DNA of 64,000 nucleotides from Garcia nutans (GCA_947685225.1 CANTUV010000009.1:8122001-8186000); one strand, 5' to 3'. Shown: positions 33,509 through 46,470, counted from the first letter of the stretch. Numbers and translations: made by a program. The notes: a model not told the origin generated them from the letters alone.

Positions 33509-33915
33509 GTTACCTCGGTTGGGCTTAGATCCCTCATTGACATAGCTAGCTTTGGCAATATTTTACGTGGACAAACATTTATGGCATACTCATCATCAAC
33601 CATTACACATGGAGACTTTTTTCCTTTGATTTTCTCTTTGATAAAGAGAGGGTGGATGTGATCTCTCCCCTCTTCCGGTAAATTTGCATCTGAGAAAGAT
33701 ACCATTCCCATATTAACTTTGCTCTTCTTTTGAACTTCTTCACACTTCATTACTCCTTCAACTTTTATGAAGTTAATTAGTTCCTCCGGTGTTGTGGAGG
33801 TGGAAATTGGCATGCTAGCCAAGGCCTTGGGCATAGTTTCATGGTGCTTTTTAGACGTAGCCAGTAAGTCCCAAATGCTAACACTTGCTTGGGTTCTCTT
33901 CAATTGCTTAAGCAC
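33509..33915 (-). pseudogene. Protease fragment of Tat element C, cut by LTR X1
   Basis: The frame has KRTQASVSIWDLLATSKKHH, MVSFSDANLPEEGRDHI, the active-site region as MVDDEYAINV (element B has DDGSTINV; the Gly-Ser pair is lost) and MSMRDLSPTEVT, where the sequence ends and the LTR begins. The last three codons of the frame come from the LTR. Confidence 0.88.
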
Positions 33916-34485
33916 AGTATCATCTTCTTCTTCTTTGTTCCCTACTTTGACTTCCTTTCCTTTATTAGCTTCTACCTCCTTAGGTGGTGGCCTTGCATAA
34001 GGCTAACCAGATCTTATGTTCATTACCTCATCTTCTTCAGGCTCGGACCAGGTCCATTCCTCCTTCATGGGTACAAGATCGTCATCACCATCGCTTGAAT
34101 CCCAAAACTCATTTACAACACAGATTGCTACTTCTTTACCCACCATAGCTTATTCAACTTTGCTAAATACCACTTCTTGTTTGGTTGCTTCTTCATCCAC
34201 ATCTTGGAAAGAAGACATGACAAAACTTTCATGCAAACATCCTCCAATCATGAAGGTCGTCGGTGGTGGTACTCTATTGAACCTTGGCAATGGATTGTTT
34301 TTGTTGTTTGGCTTGTTGGGCTTGGGCAACTTCCCACTATCAATCAAATTTTGGATCTCATACCTCAACCTCACACATCTATCCATGTCGTGCCCTTGCA
34401 TTTGATGAAATTGACAAAATGCTTTAGTGTCAAAATTAGGTGGGAGAGGGTTAGGCAAAGGATGAGGATTTAAGGGTTGTAACAA
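33916..34485 (-). pseudogene. Gag C-terminal region of element C with zinc knuckle
   Basis: The frame 34485-34150 carries CQFHQMQGHDMDRC, a CX2HX4HX4C-like nucleic-acid-binding knuckle, then IQNLIDSGKLPKPN. 34100-33916 has the acidic linker in broken frames. It is better preserved than the same place in element B. Confidence 0.75.
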
Positions 34486-34674
34486 TCCCTTCTTTTGTAG
34501 CTTATTGAGGACCTAAGACAGTGGCCTCCCCAATTCTGAAAACTACCTTCTTCCTCCTTGGCCAGTAGCATTAACATCAACTACCTTTTGCATGCCTTGG
34601 TTACCAGACTGGTAGTTTCCTTTCTCGTTCCTTCTTATTGAAAAGTGGTTCTTCACTCGTTCCCACTCTTCAAT

Positions 34675-35169
34675 TTATAGACCAACTTGCAAAAGTTCTT
34701 TAAAATCCTGAATGAACGTATGAGACATTCTATCGTGAAGGCTAGGTAACACTCCTTTCACAATCATTCTAATTTGATCGGATTCATCAGGCCTTCTCTT
34801 GAGCAAAGCAGCCTTATTCCTCCATCTTTTCACATAGTCTACAAAATTCTCGTTTGGCGTTTGTCTAATGGACTCAACTTCCATTAAGGTAACTTCCATC
34901 TCGACATTGTATCCATATTGTTGGATGAAGGCCTTGTATAGCAGATCCCAACTCTTTTGTGTGCCATCATCTAAAGTATTGAACCAATTTTGGATAATAG
35001 GGTCTAATGAGAGCATGAAGTACCTGAGAGTTTGAGCCTTAGTAGCTCGGGCAGACTGCATAGCAGTGATATAATGCTTCACATGGAGGTGAGGATATTT
35101 GGTTCCATCAAACTTTGCAAAGGATGGCATCTTGAACTTGTACGAAACTTCTTCATAATAATTTGTCAA
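34675..35169 (-). pseudogene. Gag of Tat element C
   Basis: 164 codons: SFAKFDGTKYPHLHVKHYIT, YFMLSLDPIIQNWFNTL, WDLLYKAFIQQYGYNVE, NENFVDYVKRWRNKAALL, IVKGVLPSLHDRM. About 90% identical to element B gag by eye. The downstream 34486-34674 is the frame-broken gag tail. Confidence 0.88.
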
Positions 35170-35658
35170 CTTCGGACATTTCTTCGGTTTTCAACTTCTT
35201 CACAAATTTCTTTTCCAAGTCTGCAATCATCTTTTCAACATCTGAAGTTTCAGTTTTCTCCATAGCTGATCTTTCAACAATCTTTGGCTCTTTCTTCTTG
35301 TCTTGAGAATCTTAGAATATTGAGCCCAATCGTCATCATCATCAATGATCACCTTATCATCATTAAAAACTACTTCACCAACTTTAGCCTTGCCCTTGTT
35401 TTTTGGCTTCTTGGTGCTAGCAGATGCTTCGACATTGTTTCCTAAAATTGCAGCCTATTGTCTCCTTTAGTTCTTCCATTTTAGCATTAAGGGCTTCGTC
35501 CACCATTCTTTGAATTTGTTCAGGCTCCAATACTTTTGGTGAAAAAGTTATTAAGTCGCTGCTAGATTCTTCATCTCCAGCATAGGTCAGATTGTCGTAA
35601 GCTTTTGAACTATCGTAATCTAGGGTTGTAATCCAGAAGGGATCAATGGTATGAGATG
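35170..35658 (-). pseudogene. Gag leader of element C, up to the X2 insertion
   Basis: Matches 29805-30250 of element B: the PEQIQRMVDEALNAKMEEL helix and an acidic stretch. A deletion near 35455 shortens it. LTR X2 interrupts the leader at 35659. Confidence 0.7.
35654..35658. repeat. TSD AGATG, left copy
   Basis: Matches 37884-37888. Removing X2 and one copy restores the word GATGCAAAT seen at 30252 in element B. Confidence 0.93.
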
Positions 35659-37883
35659 TGTGAGCGGGGATTTTCGCCCCCACTCCCGGTGGAATGGTTC
35701 TTGTGACTTCGGCATTGTTTAGGCTCGGGGCCTTAGAGAACACGGACCTAAGTCTGGAGAAAAATGGAGTCGCCACCAGGACGGACCGGGAAAAAGAAAG
35801 GGGTGGATGACTCGATTCCTAAGGAATCCTCAACCCCTTAATGGGTTCAGAAAGTTGGGTACGTGTGGGGAAGGTGAGAAATGGCCCAGCACCCCCACAA
35901 CGCCTAGTTCATTGGAACCGGCCTCCTTTACAGGTCTTACTATTATAAAATTCTTAAATATAACAATATTATCCATATTACACACAATAATTAAAAGAAA
36001 GCATCAATATATTAAAATCAAAGCAATGTCCAAACAAAGCAAATAAATGGACACCTATCCATGGATGGAAACATGTCCTTACATCACATGCCTAAATAGG
36101 ACACCCACCAAAAGGTAGAAACATGCCCTTTACATAGGTTCTAAAATAGAAAAGCAAATTAAATTACATGATGTTTAACTAATGAGGTACCCACCAAGTG
36201 GAAACATACCTCTTACAACTTTTGGAAATCTAAATTAATTGATAAAAGTAAATAATCATTCATCATAAATAAATCATTCATCAAAGCTATTAATCAAAAT
36301 AGAAAATAAACATCCATCCATGATAAATTAAATAAATCAAGTATTGAAATTAAATAAATTAAAGCTTAAGAAATAAATCAAAGCATAATCAAGTATGGAA
36401 TTGAATAAAGCAAATAAAAGTCCAATTATGGCTACTGTGACTTTTTATGAAATTAAAATAAATTAGGGTTTTATGTTTTAAAGGGTTGGTAAGACTCTTT
36501 GATTAACAAAATTAAGGTTTGAATGATGATATCATGAAACTAGGGTTTTAAACACTTTAAAATACTTTAATTTGTGATTTTTGGTTATTGGGTTCCTAAG
36601 CTGCTGTGTAAAATTTAGATTTTTATATTTTTTATGTTTTTTAATGTTTTAAAAGGATTAGGGTTCATAAAAATTAGGGTTTAAAGTTTTAAAAGGGTTA
36701 GTGTTCATTATTTTGAATTTTGGAAGTTGAATTTGGATTTGATATTTTGGAAGTAGGGTCACGGGTGGTGAATAATTTTTAGGGTTTTAGAAATCAATTT
36801 GATAATTTCATGAAGTTTTATGAATTTAAACAAATAAATTAAAGTTTTTATAAGTAGAAAAGATGTTTTAGAAGACTTTTTGAATGAAATAGAACCTACT
36901 TTAAGATTTTAAAAGAAGCAGAATTTACATCTTAGTTTTGTTGAAAAATATGTTCAATTAGAGTTTTAAGGTTTTTAAGAAGAAAAAATAACAATTTTAA
37001 GCCTTTTGGAAGATAAACCAATGAAATAAGGTTTTTTTTTTGCTTTAAAAAAACTAAATTAAAGTTCAAAGGTTTTTAATTTTGATTTCATAGATTTGCT
37101 ACTGTGTAAAAAAAACAATTAAAGAAAATTAATTAACACATACCTTCTTTTGATGATTTCTCCAAAAACAATTCTTCTTGGATGAACTAGCTCCAAAGAC
37201 TAGCCTTTTTTGCCTTTGAATCCTCTAAATCGTGCTGCTGCTCTTCCAGAAAAGAGTTGAATTGAATTTCTTCTTTTCCTTCCTTGATTTGGTTTCAAAA
37301 TTTCCAAACTCCTCTTGGATTTTTTGCCTCCCCTTTTTTAATTGTCTTTGGTCCTTATTTATAGTGGTTTGAGGTTGTTTATTCCTAATTAGTTAAGGTA
37401 AGTAATATTAATAAATAAATAAAAAAGAAACTAAAACCTAATTGAATTAGGTTTTGAAAAATTTGTGTCGAAAAATTTGCGTTGCAGAAAAAAATTCTGC
37501 CGCAGAAATCTCCGGCAACGCGCGCGGAGCGGGCCCGTAAGCTATTTCGTAGGCAGGAAATTTCTGCGTGCGAAATAGCGCAGGCAGAAAATATCTGTGT
37601 GCGAAATAGCACAGTGATTTCGCCAACAGGAATTTCCTGCGGGCGAAATGCCCACGGGCCCGTGCAACGATTTTTTCGTCGCCGATTTTTCTGACTCCAA
37701 TTTTTATTTTTATTTTTATTTTTTTGATTTTTATTTGTTTATTTCTATTTTTATTAAAAAAAATTAGATACTAAAGCAAAAATTATTTAATAAAAATTAT
37801 TTTGGACCAATTAGACAACAAAAATCATTTTAGACTAAATAAAATATATTGGACCGGATTGGGTAAAAAATTAAGGGTCTACA
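35659..37883 (-). mobile_element. Solo LTR X2
   Basis: 2225 bp, same ends as X1 (TGTGAGCGGGG...AAGGGTCTACA on +), flanked by the TSD AGATG and no internal region: a solo LTR left by LTR-LTR recombination. It has three hairpins, AGGGTTT words, a TATA box at 37356-37364 (-) and a GC-rich island at 37490-37685. Confidence 0.93.
37356..37364 (-). promoter_or_regulatory. Probable TATA box of LTR X2
   Basis: CTATAAATA on the - strand, same relative place as in X1. Confidence 0.6.
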
Positions 37884-38943
37884 AGATGCAAATATATGTA
37901 TGCATGTATGCATGTATGCACCAACAATAAACAAAGAAAGATAATTAGGACGTTCCTTCCAACCTTATAACTTCCACACACGAATGGTAAGTCTCTTTTC
38001 CTAGGTATATGGTTAATAAAATACCAACATGGGGTATCTTGTTTTCAAATATTTCCCTTGGACGTTTCAACAAATAGTTATATTTTCAAAAATAGAAATC
38101 AGTTCATGATAATTCCCATTAATTAGGCTTTAATCCATCCAATCAACTAAAGCAGCTTTTATGTTATATTGGATTAAAACTAAATTAAGAGGTTTATTAT
38201 AAATAGATTTCTCACTTGAAAAAGTAACTAGTGATTCATGCAAAAAACAAGCCCATGATTAATTATTCTTAGTATAAACTAGGCTCACAATTGATTTTTG
38301 GCATTTTCATAATTAACCTAAATAATTTTTAAGCTCTTTGTAAGAAAAGGTTGGATGAAATGCAAAAATAGTTTTGTTTGAAAAACCCATTGTAAAAAGA
38401 TTTTTTTAGAAAAAATGGATTTTTGACTTTGCATTTGAGTCATGAGAAAATAATTTTTGATTTGTTTTTAGAAAAGTTTATGTCCAAAGACCATCTTGAA
38501 AAGTTTTAAAAATAGCTTTGGTCTTTTGGACTTTAAAGAAAAATTTATTTTGAGCTTACAATGTACTTAGGTCATATTAGAAAAACAACAAACCAAATAA
38601 GCCATGATTTAAACCAAGATAAATTAACCATAGTCAAACAACAAGCATTTGAGGTAAAAAAACCTAAGGAAAGTAACTAGGCCAAGTATATGAGCTTTAG
38701 CCTTTGGGTTAAAAGGCTTGGGTTCCCATAGCAAGTATATACCAAAAGGTACAAGGCTATGAGTGGTTTGCCATACTTGATCTCCATACCATGAGTGAAA
38801 GTATGGTATCCCTTACATAACACAGCACTGGTAACATGGGTGCCCTAACTCATGCACACAATGCAAACTAAATGATGCAATGGATAATATCATAATAAGA
38901 AAGAATAAAATAATAAAAAGACTAATGGAATTAACTTCTCTTA
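37884..38943 (-). other. 5' leader of Tat element C
   Basis: Continuation of the element C leader after the solo LTR; collinear with 30243-31295 of element B. No coding sequence seen. Confidence 0.75.
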
Positions 38944-38962
38944 TCCCCAGTAGAGTTGCCAC
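38944..38962 (-). promoter_or_regulatory. Primer-binding site of element C
   Basis: On the - strand GTGGCAACTCTACTGGGGA directly follows the LTR end, parallel to element B. Confidence 0.7.
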
Positions 38963-39443
38963 TGTGAGCGGAGATTTTTGCCCCCACTCCCGGTGAATGG
39001 TTCTTGCAACTTTGGAACTGTTTAGGGTAGGGGCCGTAGAGAACACGAGCCTAAGCCCAGAGAAAATAAAGTCACCACCTGGATGGGCCGGGAAAAAGAA
39101 AGGGGTGGATGACTCGATTTCTAAGGAATTCCCAACCCCTTAATGGGTTTGAAAAGTTGGGTACATGTAAGGAAGGTGAGAAATGGCCGAGCACCCCTAC
39201 AATGCCCGATTCATTGGAACTGGCCTCCTTTGTAGTTCTTAATATTATAGAATTCTTAAATATAATAATATTATCCATACTACATGCAACAATTAAAATA
39301 AAGCATCATTATATTAGAATCAAAGAAATGTCCTAACAAAATAAATAAATGGACACCCATCCGAGGATGGAAACATGTCCTTACATTGTCCATGTCTAAA
39401 ACTAAATAGGACACCCACCGAAAGGTGGAAATGTGTCCTTTAC
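38963..39443 (-). repeat. LTR X3 (5' LTR of element C), left piece
   Basis: Begins TGTGAGCGGAG on the + strand. Interrupted after hairpin 2 by the family Y array; it continues at 57091. Confidence 0.9.
39439..39443. repeat. TSD TTTAC of the family Y array, left copy
   Basis: Matches 57086-57090. A single TSD pair encloses three LTRs. Confidence 0.95.
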
Positions 39444-41119
39444 TGTAATATCCTCATATATGCCCTAAAAGTTTTGATTATGTTGTTGATGTTGTGGTTA
39501 GTGTTGTTGTTGTTATATATTGGATTGTATATATGTGTTAAATTGTAAGAGAAAAGAAATGGAAAGAGAATGTATATGTATATGTGTTTTGGAGAAGAAA
39601 TTTAGGGTTTAGAGACAAGTTTATATGTTGGGTATATGATGATATATATAACATATAAATTGGTCAAAGGGAGAGTCAATGCAAGAGGATATTTTTATGT
39701 GGCATGTGAAATTACTTAATTGGGCACATATGAGACAAAAGGGTAGTTAAATGGTGAAGGGTGTTTTAGTAATTGCAAGGTTAAAAACTCTTGGTGGATA
39801 TAAGAAGCAAAATTTGACTTTTGCTCTTCATCTTTTCCTCTTCTCATTTGTGTGTGGCCGGCTCTTCCTTAGACAAAAGGGAAAGAGAAGTGTTCTTGAG
39901 ACAAGAAGCAAATTGAAGAAGAAATCAAAGGTTGTGAAAAGAGATTTGTGGAATTTCTTCATTTTAGGTAAGAATTCTTTTGTTTCCCTTTGTCAATTTT
40001 GAAGTTGTGTCTAAATAAAATTGTGATTGGTTGATGTGATGATTTAGTGTGTTTGTGTATGGTGTGTGTAAAAGTGTTGAAATGGAATTAAAGATAAGAA
40101 GCTAGGTTGGTGTTGGTGATGGAAGAGTAAGAGTTGTGTTTAGTGAATTTTTTTCTGTTTTACAATTAGTAAAGGCTGTGACTTGTATGATTTTTAATTA
40201 ATTATAGAAAAATGTTCTTGAAGTGAATTTTTGATATGTTGTGCCTCTATGAGTCCAGAATGACTGAAAAATATGTTGATTCGATTTTGGAATGGTTATA
40301 AGTTTAGAAAGATTATTTTTATTAGACCTGTTCCAGCAGGTACCTTAACTGAGACAGCTATATTTCGGGATTTTTAATAAAATGTAAAAAAATCATATCC
40401 AATTGAATTTTGGATATGTTGTTGCTTAGTGAGTCTAGTATTTGAGAAAAATAATTTGGAACCACGTTGATTGAATTTGATTTATGGAATTCACAAAGTT
40501 CAGAACTGCTGCCAGGATGCAGGGCAATTGGGGCAATCTGGTTAGGTGAACTATTTGACCAAGATTTTGTGTTCAGTTTGATCTGAAATTTTAAAGGAAT
40601 GATTTTAAGATACAAAACTAAATTCTGTAAAAATTTTAGAATTTTTAGTCAAGTGGATTAGTTTATACAATTTTTCAAAATAAGGATAAAATGGAGTCTA
40701 AAATCAGAATGTACTATTCATATGGTCATTTTGCTAATATTCCTTTTGGATTAGATTGTGAAGAGGTTGAATTTCCCTAACCGTGTCCCTCAAGTGGGCT
40801 GCCCGTGTCCCTCAAATGTAATGGTTATTGTTTTTATTCTTTGTTCTTTTAGCATGGCTTTGATTCTTCAAAGGTATTATGGTACCTAAACCTAAACATA
40901 AACACTTTAAACATGTCTAAAACAAAGAATTCCCTAATCAAATGTATGTGGATGATTCTAAACCTATGTATAATGATCTTTGGATTAGGTTTTGAAGAGA
41001 TTGTGTTGCATTAACCTATATGTTGAGAATTCTTGGAAGAGGAAATGTATGGAGGAATGGGAATAGTTCTTGAGGTAAGTAACAATACATATGATTGTAT
41101 TTAATTACATAATTTGAGG

Positions 41120-41149
41120 CTTAACACATTTGTTTGCAAATGTGTTAAG
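41120..41149. other. Perfect 13-bp-stem hairpin in LTR Y
   Basis: CTTAACACATTTG, loop TTTG, CAAATGTGTTAAG. Also at 48184-48213 and 55246-55275. Confidence 0.9.
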
Positions 41150-41820
41150 TGATTTATTATATTGTTAATATAATTGGACTAAGGTGATGATTGAATGATG
41201 TGAAGGATGTGAAGAGCATTAACAAGGTAAGCATAAACCCTATTTGATTGTATATCCTTATATGTCTTTAAACATTAACACATTGGGATGAAAGTGTTAA
41301 ATAAGCTATTATATTGTGAATGTAAATGAAGAATGTATATTACTATATATATATATATATATAAAGGATGAAATATGAAATGGAAAAGGTAGGAAAATAT
41401 GAGGATCCTTCTTAGGTATGTGCAATTTGTTATGATAAATGCTCTAGTAATGAATAATGTTAATGTGTTTTGAGAAATGAGAAAATGTTATGTTATATGC
41501 ATTGTGAATCTTGTGTATGGCAATGTATTATATGAATAATATATTTTGAAATGTTATATCAATGATGTTATATGTATCATATGGATTGAGATATGATATG
41601 TAGTGAAGCCATTGTAATTGGCCATGATGATTCAAATGTGAGACGAAGCCATTGTGATTGGCTATGATGATCCAATTGAAAGAAATAAGGCATGTTTGCC
41701 TAGATGATAATGAGCATTGAGATTGAAATTGATAATGAAACAATAAGTGAAATATGTGTTTAATGTGTTATTCAGTCTTCAGAGTTCTGGGTTTGGAGGC
41801 ATGCCTATAAAATGAAAAAG

Positions 41821-41997
41821 GTAACAGTCTTGCCGGGTTGAGGATCTCTTCAAATTGAGTTGAATTGAGGTCCAAGAGACTGGGTCTGTTACACTATGAG
41901 AATTGTGAATATGAAATATATGATTGGTAACAGTCTTGCCGGGTTGAGGATCTCCTCATGATGAGTTGATGGTCCAAGAGACTGGGTCTGTTACACT
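41821..41997. repeat. Duplicated 75/71-bp unit bounded by GTAACAG...CTGTTAC
   Basis: Copies at 41821-41895 and 41927-41997, period 106 bp; present in all three LTRs. Confidence 0.85.
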
Positions 41998-42618
41998 ACC
42001 CATGGATAGAAATATTGATATATGATGCCTACGGGCTTGATGATTATGATTATAGACCAAAGCAGTAACTCTGAACTCTGAATAACATAGTGGTGTCTGT
42101 TGGGCCCGAGTCTGTCTTTGTTGTCAATGTGATATACAAATGTTGAAAGAAATGGATAATGAAATCTTTGGTATACTTCATTGGACATGTGATTGATGAT
42201 ATGTAATATGTGTGTTGAAATATTGATTATGAGCACTAATGATGAATCATAAATGGTGAATTGTGAATAAAGAAATGTTGTGATTGGTATGATGTATAAT
42301 GTGTGTACTAGCATTGATTGTGAATTCAATTGATGAATTGTGGTTGAAGACAATGATTGTCTTAATTGGAAATGTGACTTATGGTTAGTATGATGTATAA
42401 TGTGTGTATTGAGATGTTGATTGTGAATATTAGTGATGGGTTGGAATTGGTAGAAATGTTATGTATATATATGTGTATAAGATATGAAATTAGTTGAAAG
42501 ATATGAAAGGTGCAAATGAAAAGGGATAAACTTAATAAGAACTAAAAGTATATGGAATTGATATATCTTTATATGTTAGTATTTCCATGATATATGTTTG
42601 TATTTTATATTTATACTA

Positions 42619-42655
42619 CTAAGCTTTCGAGCTTAGCGCGGATGTATTATCGCGC
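42619..42655. other. Double hairpin in LTR Y
   Basis: CTAAGCT, loop TTCG, AGCTTAG (42619-42636), then GCGCG with CGCGC around a 10-nt loop, then AGGTAG. Also in LTR 2 (from about 49683) and LTR 3 (from about 56745). Confidence 0.8.
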
Positions 42656-42967
42656 AGGTAGCTTGGTGGAAGATATGAAGTCTTTTGGTATGCCACGAGA
42701 AGAGTAAGATTTTGTCGAGACCAACTAGAGGGTAATGCATACATGTATCCACTTTAAGTATGTTATATTAAATGTATAAATGAAGTTTTGATAAAGACAA
42801 TGATTTTGTAAGTGTTCTTTAAATTGACCTATTATGGTTTGAATTTTGTTACAGGTTTTTAAAAAGTAAAAAAGAAAAGTGGCATCCTTATACTCTATAT
42901 ACTTACTGTATGTATACTAGGTATATGTATAGTACTTATATAGGGTATCGGGGTGTTACAATTGTTT

Positions 42968-42979
42968 TGGTATCAGAGC
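42968..42979 (+). promoter_or_regulatory. PBS (initiator Met tRNA), internal copy 1
   Basis: TGGTATCAGAGC, 7 nt after LTR 1. Confidence 0.95.
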
Positions 42980-43683
42980 TTAGGTTCGAGATTCTCGGCC
43001 TAAGTGAAACTAAAAAGAGAATTTTTGAAGAGTATAAGTAGAATTAAAAAGAAAATTTTTGGAAAGCTTAAATAGAGTTACAAAGGAAAAGTTTTGAAAT
43101 GAAATTTGTAATACATGCATATGCATTCATACCTAGGTTGGTCTCGGATGTGGCATTATATGAATTGTAGAATATTTGTGTTATATGAGCTGTTCAATAT
43201 AGTCGATGATATATGTGTATACCATTTTGATGTGATGAGAAACCATGATTGTTGACCATGATGTTGGAAATGAATTATAATTGAGGGATAGTGCCTAATT
43301 GATTATGGGAAACGAATTGTGAAATATAATGTGATATATGTATATTGATGATGCATATGAAAAATGTCATGTTGTGTGCAACATAGAATGTAATGTTGAT
43401 GGTTATGAGCAATATTATGTGGGACATAATGTGAATTGAAATATATATAAAAAAAAAGAATAAAGTTGAAAAATGAATAGAAATCAAAATCAAGATTAAA
43501 GTATGCACTCTTTCCTCTATACTTTGAATCTCTTTATAATAATGTTTATGTTGAGGTTGCTAGACAGAGAAAATATTGTTGGATTGTTATTATTGAAAGA
43601 TATGTTACTAAAAATGAGGAAAGAATGGTGGAATATTGAATGAGTTGGTTAATATAGACAAAGTGTGACTAGTTAAAGTTGGA

Positions 43684-43714
<31 letters not shown>

Positions 43715-44705
43715 TAAGGTTTTATTAAAGGAAAGAGATGATATTGGTTAAGTAAGAAAATAAGTTGATATCATTATTTTGATGCGAACATAGTAAATTC
43801 AATGTTAGAAATGTAAAATGCTTGGATATTGTGAAAGCTCATGGTAATGGTGATAATAGGTGATATTTGAGATTTTTTGAAGTGAGCTTGATGATTGTGG
43901 AAATTATAAGTTTTAATATTGCTTTGTGATATATATTTGTAAGATGTTTTAGAGTGATATTAGAAAAGATGAGTTTGGTAAATTGAAGCTTAAATGAAGT
44001 AGTAATTTGAGAAGTTAAAGTTTTAGTGGAATTTGATAAAGATTATTGGGATAGTGATGGTTTAATGTATATTCAATATATGGGTTAGGTGAAATGACTA
44101 ATATTCCATAGTAAAGCATTATGAATTGAGTAATGTGATTGATAGAAAGAGAAATTGTTTTAAAGTAAAAAAAGGGAATTGGATAAGCAAATGAAAATGA
44201 GTTATTTTAAGTCATTTTAACTGCAAAGAGTAAAGATGGTTATGGGAGTATATTAAGTGTTTTTTTAGGATGAAAGTGAAAGAGATGTCACTTTGGGAAT
44301 ATGATCAAGATGAATGTGAAGTATTAGTATAGTCAGGATATATATATACATTGTAGTATGAATAAATGCTTTACATCATATTGAAAGAATGAGAATGACA
44401 ATGTTTAAAAGAAAGTGATAAACATTAAATTTGTATTGAATGTATGAAAAAGGGAAATAAAACAAGAGCATATAATTAAGTGTATACATGTATATGAGAT
44501 GTGAATTGAGTTTTCACTGTGAATGAAATGTATGTGGTATTATTATAGAATTAGTAATATGGAAATGATGTTGTGTGTATTAAAAGACCTAAGGGAGATT
44601 AGGTCTTGAATTGTGTTAAGCTAAATGAATTATGTGATGGAAGTGAGAATGGAATGGACTTGAGTAATATTGGATAGTGGAAATTGTTATAGTGAGCATT
44701 GAATG

Positions 44706-44771
44706 TGATGATCATATGATATTTAGAGTTCCAAAGTATGATGATCATATGATATTTAGAGTTCCAAAGTA
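44706..44771. repeat. 33-bp perfect tandem duplication
   Basis: Units 44706-44738 and 44739-44771 start TGATGATCATATGATATTTA. The second internal region carries the same duplication near 51768. Confidence 0.9.
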
Positions 44772-46470
44772 TGCACATATGGAAAGTTCTATGTAATGTT
44801 ATATTATAAGAGATTGTAAATGGATTAGAAATGAAGTGACAAATAGAAATTGTATAGGAACTCCATATGATTGAATATGTATAGAGTAATATTGTAGAAA
44901 CATGAATTAAGTGGATAAAGATTATAAATCGAGTGCAATTGATTTGAAACGGAGTTGGAATGTGTTAGCTATTGATATAGAAAAAATGTAAAGAAGGAAT
45001 AAGTGATTCTTGATATGTACTTTAGCATTGTATTTGTAAAGATTGAGGATGAAATTAAAAAAAAAAAAAGAGAAGACAGCATTGATTTAAAAGTTCCAGG
45101 CTTGAATATTAATCCCTTAAAGCCATGTGTTTTGTTCAGTATATTTGATCGGTTAAATTGTTATCCATGGATTTGAATCTTAGATAAAATGATTGTAATA
45201 CAGATTTGGTGAGGTTGAAATTATAATTGAGAAGTATAGTTAAAAGTTATGATGGATAAAGTTGTATATTATCATTTTATGTTAACAATTTTGGTTATAA
45301 TTGTGAAGACTAAGAGAGGAAAAAGAAACTATGGAAAGGTTTTGAGTTACGGATGATATGAAAATAAGGTAATCAAAATAAATATAACAATGATATGGAA
45401 TGATATGGAATGTTATGAAAGTTATATTGAATATGATTAAGATATGTAACTTGAGGTTTGAGTGCATGAATTGTAGATAGTAAATATGGTATAAAAACCT
45501 TTATGAGAATTGGTGGGTATTATAATAAGATGATAGAGAATAAATTATGTGTATATTAAAAGATAATTTGAAGTGATTTGTTATCATGATAATTTGATTG
45601 AATATGGATCGGAAGAGATCAGAAATTGTATATATGTTTACCCTAATGGAATTAGGTTATAAATATATATACATATATGAATATTGTGAAATTTCATGAT
45701 AAGTTTGAATAAATTAATTATTGGTTGGAGTTGAACAAGATTGGAATGTGGATATAATGTGACAAATAAATCAATGGATCTAGATTTGGCTGAGATTATG
45801 AATCATTATTGAGATTTAATGTGTATAGTTGTACCAAGAGTGTAGTTATTTACATGATAATGTATATGATGTAAATTTTAAAGTATGATTGGACATGAAT
45901 GAGTGGAGTATAATAATTATAAATCATCATGAGAAAAAGGGAAAAAGATTGGTTATTTATAAAATAAGTTGAAAAGTAATGTATTAATATGTAAGTTAAG
46001 TGAAAAGCATGCTAAAGAAATAACTCCATGTATGAAAAATCAGGATTTTGTTATCTATTGAGGGTGATAGATGTCTATTTAGACAGTGATTGTAATGAAT
46101 GGATAATTAATGCTCAGATATAAGTTATAGTTTTTAAGGTTAAAGTTAAGAGAGTAATTACAAAGAAGTGAAGAACAAAATGTATTAAATATAAAGATTT
46201 GACAAAGTATTTTTGTGCTATATGATGATCTGATTCTGGTATAAAGATATTAATAGGAATGTAATGAGATCTTTTGAATGTTTGATCAAGAAAGTAATAA
46301 GATGTATAGACATATAGAATGATGAGTTAAGGAATTTAAAGAAGGTGGTTGATTCTAAAGAGGAGAGTTGAAGCTATATGATTTGATGATATAATGACTT
46401 AAACGTATAATTAACTTCATATGGAAGTTAAGATGGTATGGTATTATGAATGAATTACAATTGTACTAGA

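Larger units (their letters stand above)
39444..42960 (+). repeat. Family Y LTR 1
   Basis: 3517 bp, TGTAATATCC...GGGTGTTACA. Landmarks: GTGTCCCTCAA twice (near 40785), a 13-bp-stem hairpin 41120-41149, an (AT)n run near 41342, two 40-bp units near 41602, two GTAACAG-bounded units 41821-41997, and the double hairpin 42619-42655. Confidence 0.95.

Noticed and set aside
39751..40002. 83-codon + strand ORF present in all three Y LTRs
   Set aside because: Identity follows from the recent duplication; no recognisable motif, and no sign that it is kept beyond the LTR itself.
41991..42353. 120-codon - strand ORF, repeated in each Y LTR and looking like a membrane protein
   Set aside because: The hydrophobic look comes from the C-poor/G-rich + strand read in reverse (Ile, Tyr, His, Ser codons). 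It lies inside LTRs and has no domain.
43275..43508. 77-codon - strand ORF with many Ile/His residues
   Set aside because: Composition artefact of the C-depleted strand in the Y internal region.
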